Positions 18,059 to 21,340 of a stretch of 21,340 bases of DNA are shown here, in pieces. Position 1 is the first letter of the stretch. Each line of letters starts with the position of its first letter. Origin of the DNA: Priapulus caudatus (Eukaryota; Priapulida; Priapulimorpha; Priapulimorphida; Priapulidae); NCBI RefSeq assembly GCF_000485595.1, contig NW_014577636.1, positions 42,863 to 64,202 on the forward strand, written 5' to 3'. The position numbers and the translations under genes are program-made. The notes under the pieces are model-generated. The model saw nothing but the letters and a program-made list of their open reading frames with translations, did not search any database and had not been told where the DNA came from.

Positions 18059-18110
<52 letters not shown>
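18057..18110. repeat. (AAGT)n microsatellite forming the LINE 3' tail
   Basis: About 13.5 uninterrupted AAGT units on the plus strand (TTAC in the element's orientation), placed immediately after the polyadenylation-like AATAAA of the LINE. Confidence 0.97.
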
Positions 18111-18112
<2 letters not shown>

Positions 18113-18283
18113 ACTTTATTTAACGACGGTAAAACATGTTAGGTACAGACACAATAAATTGGCGTGGACCTATCTTCCACATGGCCGTCTCACAGCAACA
18201 GAACGGTTAAATATTAAATAAATACACAATATGTTGAAATACGTTGACTAAAATTGTACGGGGTAAGTAGAGCACAATGGGCC

Positions 18284-19165
18284 CTATTGATAGGGCAAGA
18301 TTTTCTTTAGACGGACTTTAAAAGAAGAAATGGTGGGGGAATCTCGAACGTCAGGAGGTAAATTATTCCATTCAGATGCCGCCGCACACCGAAAAGATTT
18401 TCGTAGCATTTCAGTGCGTGCACGGGGCGGATACAAACGCGCTTCATCTGCACACACACTACGCGTCCGTCTGGAGCTCACTTCATGTTTAAAAGTAAAC
18501 AAAATGGTAATAAAAACGTTGGCGAACAGTCATAAAACCTAGCTGCGAAAAGATTTCTTCGTGGCGGGCAGTCTGCAGGTCTACGAATGTTAAAGAATTA
18601 ACACGCAAAAGTTTCTGCAGGGATTAGAAAACTTATGATCATATAACTATTCGCGGCATCATTCCCACACAACAATACCAATAATCATATCAGGCTAAAA
18701 CAAGCAAAGTAAACTTCAAGGCAGGAATCGATGATCGAGGAATATTCCTGATCGCCAAACACAGTGACAGCTTTTTGAAGATCTTGGCACAACGTTCATT
18801 ATGTGTTCTTCAAACGTGGATTATCGTCAACATGGATACTAAATTTTCTCACTCGACCTGGTGGGAAGACAGGCCATCATAGACGTATGATTACCGCGAG
18901 GAGAGCGTAGTAAAAAACGCTCTCTGTTGGAAGTTGAATCAGTATTGTTTTGGTCTTCGATGGATTGATAACCATTTTGTTGGTTAGAACACACTCCACG
19001 AACTTCTCCATATTTTACTTTAGGGGACGCTGTTCCAGGTTAGTAAAGATTTGTCAGTAACAGCAACGGTCGGAGGTCGTCTGCATACATATGAATACTG
19101 GCATTGTTAATGTGCAGGGGCATGTCATTTATAAATAATATATAAATGAGGGGTTTCTTCCAATA
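18284..19165 (-). pseudogene. Reverse transcriptase remnant (LINE ORF2 C-terminal part)
   Basis: Reading toward lower coordinates, motif PLIYILFINDMP begins at 19153, followed by the catalytic YADDL at 19087-19073. In another frame NKMVINPSKTKTI ends at 18943. The last 72 codons (18502-18284) hold AAASEWNNLPPDVRD and SFKVRLKKIL. These are standard landmarks of non-LTR retrotransposon polymerases: the region before and including the Asp-Asp active site, the N...NPSKT motif, and the Trp-Asn-Leu-Pro C-terminal end. Several stops and frame changes separate them, and the spacing from YADDL to the NPSKT motif is shorter than usual. The copy is non-functional. The endonuclease domain and the N-terminal half of the polymerase are absent. 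Confidence 0.88.
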
Positions 19166-19390
19166 AAGCCGCTATCGGATGATATATATTGATATATTTA
19201 TATTTAATAATAATTCATTCGTATTATCATACACAATTAATGTGTCACTATAAAGTCTACAATTACTTCATTTTTATCAATAATGAATTATAGATAAATA
19301 TTAAGCTATTAAATCATATTTAATAAATTAGTATTTTATATTATATGTAAAACTAAGAATAATATAATTACGATAGATAAAAATATCGGT
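19166..19390. other. AT-rich stretch, no gene
   Basis: Strongly AT-rich, non-periodic sequence (ATTTAATAATAATTC, TAATAAATTAG) lying against the truncated 5' end of the LINE. It may be the insertion target. Beyond it, 19391-19560 is unique with no recognised feature. Confidence 0.6.
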
Positions 19391-19564
19391 TAGTGAAGCT
19401 GATGACAATGCACTGCTCATCCGCTCTCGTGCGCATGCGCTGTCCGGCTGACCGCGTCATTGAGAAAGCGATTACGCGGCTGTGTTCACGCTGGTCGCTG
19501 GTGCATTCAGGCATGAATTTATTAATCGACGTCGGTTTGATAAACGCACCACATACATCTCTTT

Positions 19565-19582
19565 TTATCTTTCCCTCCCCTT

Positions 19583-19627
<45 letters not shown>

Positions 19628-19689
19628 TCTTCTCTTACTCCTCGCTAGCTTCTCTCTCTCCTCTCTTCTTCTCTCTTCTCTTCTCATCG

Positions 19690-19727
<38 letters not shown>

Positions 19728-19925
19728 CTCTCTCTCTCTTTACTCTCGCTCTTCTTCTCATCTCTCTCTCCTCTCTCTTCTCGTTCTTCTCTTCTCTCTC
19801 ATCTGTCTCTCTCTCTCTCTCCTCTTCTCTGGTTTCTCTCTCGGCGTCTCTCTGTCTCTCTTTTTCTATCGTCTCTTTCCCCCATCTCTCTTCCCTACTC
19901 TCCTCTCTTCTGCTTCTCTGTCTCT
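19565..19925. repeat. CT-rich pyrimidine tract
   Basis: CTCTCT with TTC and TCG interruptions. The longest clean runs are at about 19592-19624 and 19693-19740. The 181-184-codon frames across it are Ser/Leu artefacts. Confidence 0.95.
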
Positions 19926-20036
19926 TGCACTGGAGACAGCAAGTTAACGCGCATGTGCTCGCGTGGAATGACGTTTGATCTAAGTCGTGAGGTTGCGGCG
20001 CATCTCTGCAATAAACTTATATTGTGAGGATCGTAT

Positions 20037-20156
20037 CTATTATTATATTATATAATATATATTATATATATAATATAATATATAATAAACTATATATGTA
20101 TATATTATTATATAATATAATATATATATATAATATATATATATATTATTATATGG
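20037..20156. repeat. TA-rich palindromic tract
   Basis: TATTATATAATATA and TATATATAATATATAT words that are largely self-complementary, so the tract can extrude as cruciforms. Confidence 0.93.
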
Positions 20157-20159
20157 TGT

Positions 20160-20450
20160 AGGTCGGCGCTTCGCCGCTAACGACAGCGGACCGTGACGAG
20201 GCGCGGCTGAAAACATCGGCGGTTACTTACGAGTGAAGAAGATCGCCATTGCGCGAGGCGGCCGCGCGGAAATTGCGACCGTAATTATGCGACTGTGGAC
20301 GGCTGGCGGTGGTGTAGTGGTGAAGGGTGGTGGGGGGTAGGAGGAGTCCAGCCTCCTGCCAGTCGTGCGCACAGAGGGAGCCTCTCTGCATGCGCCATGC
20401 CGTATACAGACAACTAGGTTACGAAACTGTGTATGCTGGTAGCTGAACAC
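20160..20450 (-). other. CpG-rich segment with a possible minus-strand start exon
   Basis: On the minus strand an ATG at 20249-20247 opens seven codons (MAIFFTR, the last one split) running into a consensus splice donor GTAAGT at 20230-20225, with an open frame upstream to 20450. The surroundings are CpG-rich and adjoin a TA tract. A perfect donor after a short open exon is suggestive, but no downstream exon or known domain supports it. No known product is recognised. Confidence 0.2.
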
Positions 20451-20454
20451 TGCG

Positions 20455-20547
20455 TAGTGTGCGTGTGGTGTGGTGTGTGTCTGTGCGTGAGTGCGTGCTC
20501 GCGCGCGCGTCCGTGTGTATGCGTGCGTGCGTACGCGTGTGCGTGTT
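20455..20547. repeat. GT/GCGT microsatellite block
   Basis: GTGTGGTGTG, GTGCGTGAGTGCG and GCGTGCGTACGCG words, degenerate throughout. Confidence 0.85.
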
Positions 20548-21300
20548 ATTACGATGTTCTAATAGTTCCATCTAATTCCGACCTTTCTCGAACAAATCCC
20601 TCATTTTTTTCATTCGTTATATATTATATCCGAGCAGCCAAGCTCGCCCGTCGACATCTGATTGGCTCTTGAGGTCAGGTGACTGCGCCCCAGTCCATGT
20701 AAACAGTAGGGAAGGGTTGGTTTGCTTAATGTACAGTGAAATTGAATTGGCCATAGAAGTCAGTAGATATTCGTCCTCACTGTAAACAGACAAAATAGTC
20801 AGTTTGCTTGTAACCCGGAATATACGATTGGCCCTCCGAGTAGATTCGGTTGAAATTCTGAATGTTTCAGGCGAGACACGTGTTTCTCAATCTTTAAATC
20901 GGAAACGGACCAAGTGGAAAATTTCTGCGGCGGTTTAGCCTTCTGTGTTGGCGCGTGCAAACCAGTACCAACCCCCCAGTTTGGCGTTGGTTTTAGCGTT
21001 CTGGTATTACTATCGCCGCCGCTGGGAAACCGCGCTCGCAGAATCGGGTTTCTAAAATTGATTCGGCGAGAGATGAGTTTGGTTGCGAATGACTCGATCA
21101 GTCGCTCGCTCGCTCGCTTTCATGACGAGTGGGTTGTAGGCGGTATCTGCGCAGGCCCATCTCCTCCGTCTGCAGAGCGATTGCATTGTAATGACCGTGT
21201 AATAAGCATTTGAGTTACCTTGGATATAGATTGCGCTGGAATTGAAATGGATGCTGATGAGAGAGATGCTGGTGTAATTAACTACACGGGGTGCGAGGTC
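20548..21300. other. Unique stretch, no gene recognised
   Basis: Balanced sequence. An inverted CCAAT-type word ATTGGCT (20661-20667) and AGGTCAGGTGA (20672-20682) sit near each other. Such short words are expected by chance and I do not call a promoter. A 99-codon plus-strand frame at 20914-21213 includes residues from a short CTCG repeat (about 21102-21118) and shows no known motif. Confidence 0.45.
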
Positions 21301-21340
21301 GCAGCAGCAGCAGCAGCAGTAGCAGCAGTAGCAGCAGTAG
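21301..21340. repeat. (CAG)n trinucleotide repeat, cut by the window end
   Basis: CAG units with periodic TAG interruptions, GCAGCAGTAGCAGCAGTAG, running off the right edge, so the full length is unknown. Confidence 0.93.

Larger units (their letters stand above)
18057..19165 (-). mobile_element. 5'-truncated LINE (CR1/L2/jockey-like) with (TTAC)n tail
   Basis: Read on the minus strand, the element begins inside the reverse-transcriptase domain near 19165. It continues through the C-terminal end of ORF2 to a stop just below 18284, then a 3' UTR of about 170 bp ending in AATAAA (18120-18115) and a (TTAC)n tail of about 13 units (18110-18057). Tandem short-word tails instead of poly(A) are typical of CR1/L2-like clades, and 5' truncation is the usual outcome of target-primed reverse transcription. 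Clade assignment is an inference from the tail and C-terminal residues. No clean target duplication is visible. CAATAA occurs at both edges but is too short to rely on. Confidence 0.85.

Noticed and set aside
20660-20682. Promoter elements (inverted CCAAT, nuclear-receptor-like AGGTCA)
   Set aside because: Very short words with no adjacent transcription unit. Chance occurrence is likely.
20914-21213. 99-codon plus-strand frame
   Set aside because: No domain or family signature, part of it comes from a CTCG repeat, and the length is compatible with chance in GC-moderate DNA.

Overview
The window looks like nuclear DNA from a repeat-rich metazoan, most likely a marine invertebrate. The grounds are: no compact gene layout on either strand, long dinucleotide and tetranucleotide microsatellites, a 5-kb satellite array, a decayed non-LTR retrotransposon with a (TTAC)n 3' tail, and DNA-transposon-like elements with terminal inverted repeats. 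I cannot name the species or phylum. I find no intact cellular protein-coding gene, tRNA or rRNA. Nearly every long reading frame is a by-product of simple repeats that lack stop codons, such as CT, GT, CA, CCACC and GGCGT tracts. The only recognisable protein homology is the reverse-transcriptase remnant at 18.3-19.2 kb on the minus strand.

Layout. 1-1.75 kb: purine, AT, pyrimidine, GT and CA simple repeats separated by short unique stretches. 1.79-2.76 kb: a 979-bp non-autonomous DNA-transposon-like element with matching terminal inverted repeats, flanking TTA, and a left end duplicated in tandem with a 79-bp period. A decayed second end of the same family lies at about 2.89 kb. 3.4-4.8 kb: a 0.5-kb GA tract facing a 0.4-kb CT tract. 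5.2-6.1 kb: a 42-bp minisatellite. 6.7-8.2 kb: AT tract, CpG-rich segment, then (TCTA)n, (GT)n, GA and CT tracts. 8.5-13.6 kb: an array of about 145 copies of a 34-bp satellite monomer, with visible higher-order structure. 14.18-14.70 kb: a 519-bp fold-back element with arms of about 140 bp. 14.9-17.5 kb: GGCGT array, GCGT, CTG, CA, C-rich and CAG tracts and a GT-rich block. 17.7-18.1 kb: short tandem duplications. 18.06-19.17 kb: 5'-truncated LINE on the minus strand. 19.2-21.3 kb: AT, CT, TA and GT tracts, mostly unannotatable unique sequence, and a terminal CAG tract.

Nothing here works as an operon or pathway. The region reads as heterochromatin-like or intergenic repeat DNA. The points most worth following are the approximately 10-monomer higher-order organisation inside the 34-bp satellite, its possible kinship with the 42-bp minisatellite, the transposon-like element whose own terminus is tandemly duplicated exactly from its boundary, the long fold-back element, and the recurrent pairing of complementary simple repeats in inverted orientation. 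The satellite carries many one-base length differences between monomers. That texture suggests an unpolished long-read assembly, so fine sequence detail there should be treated with caution.
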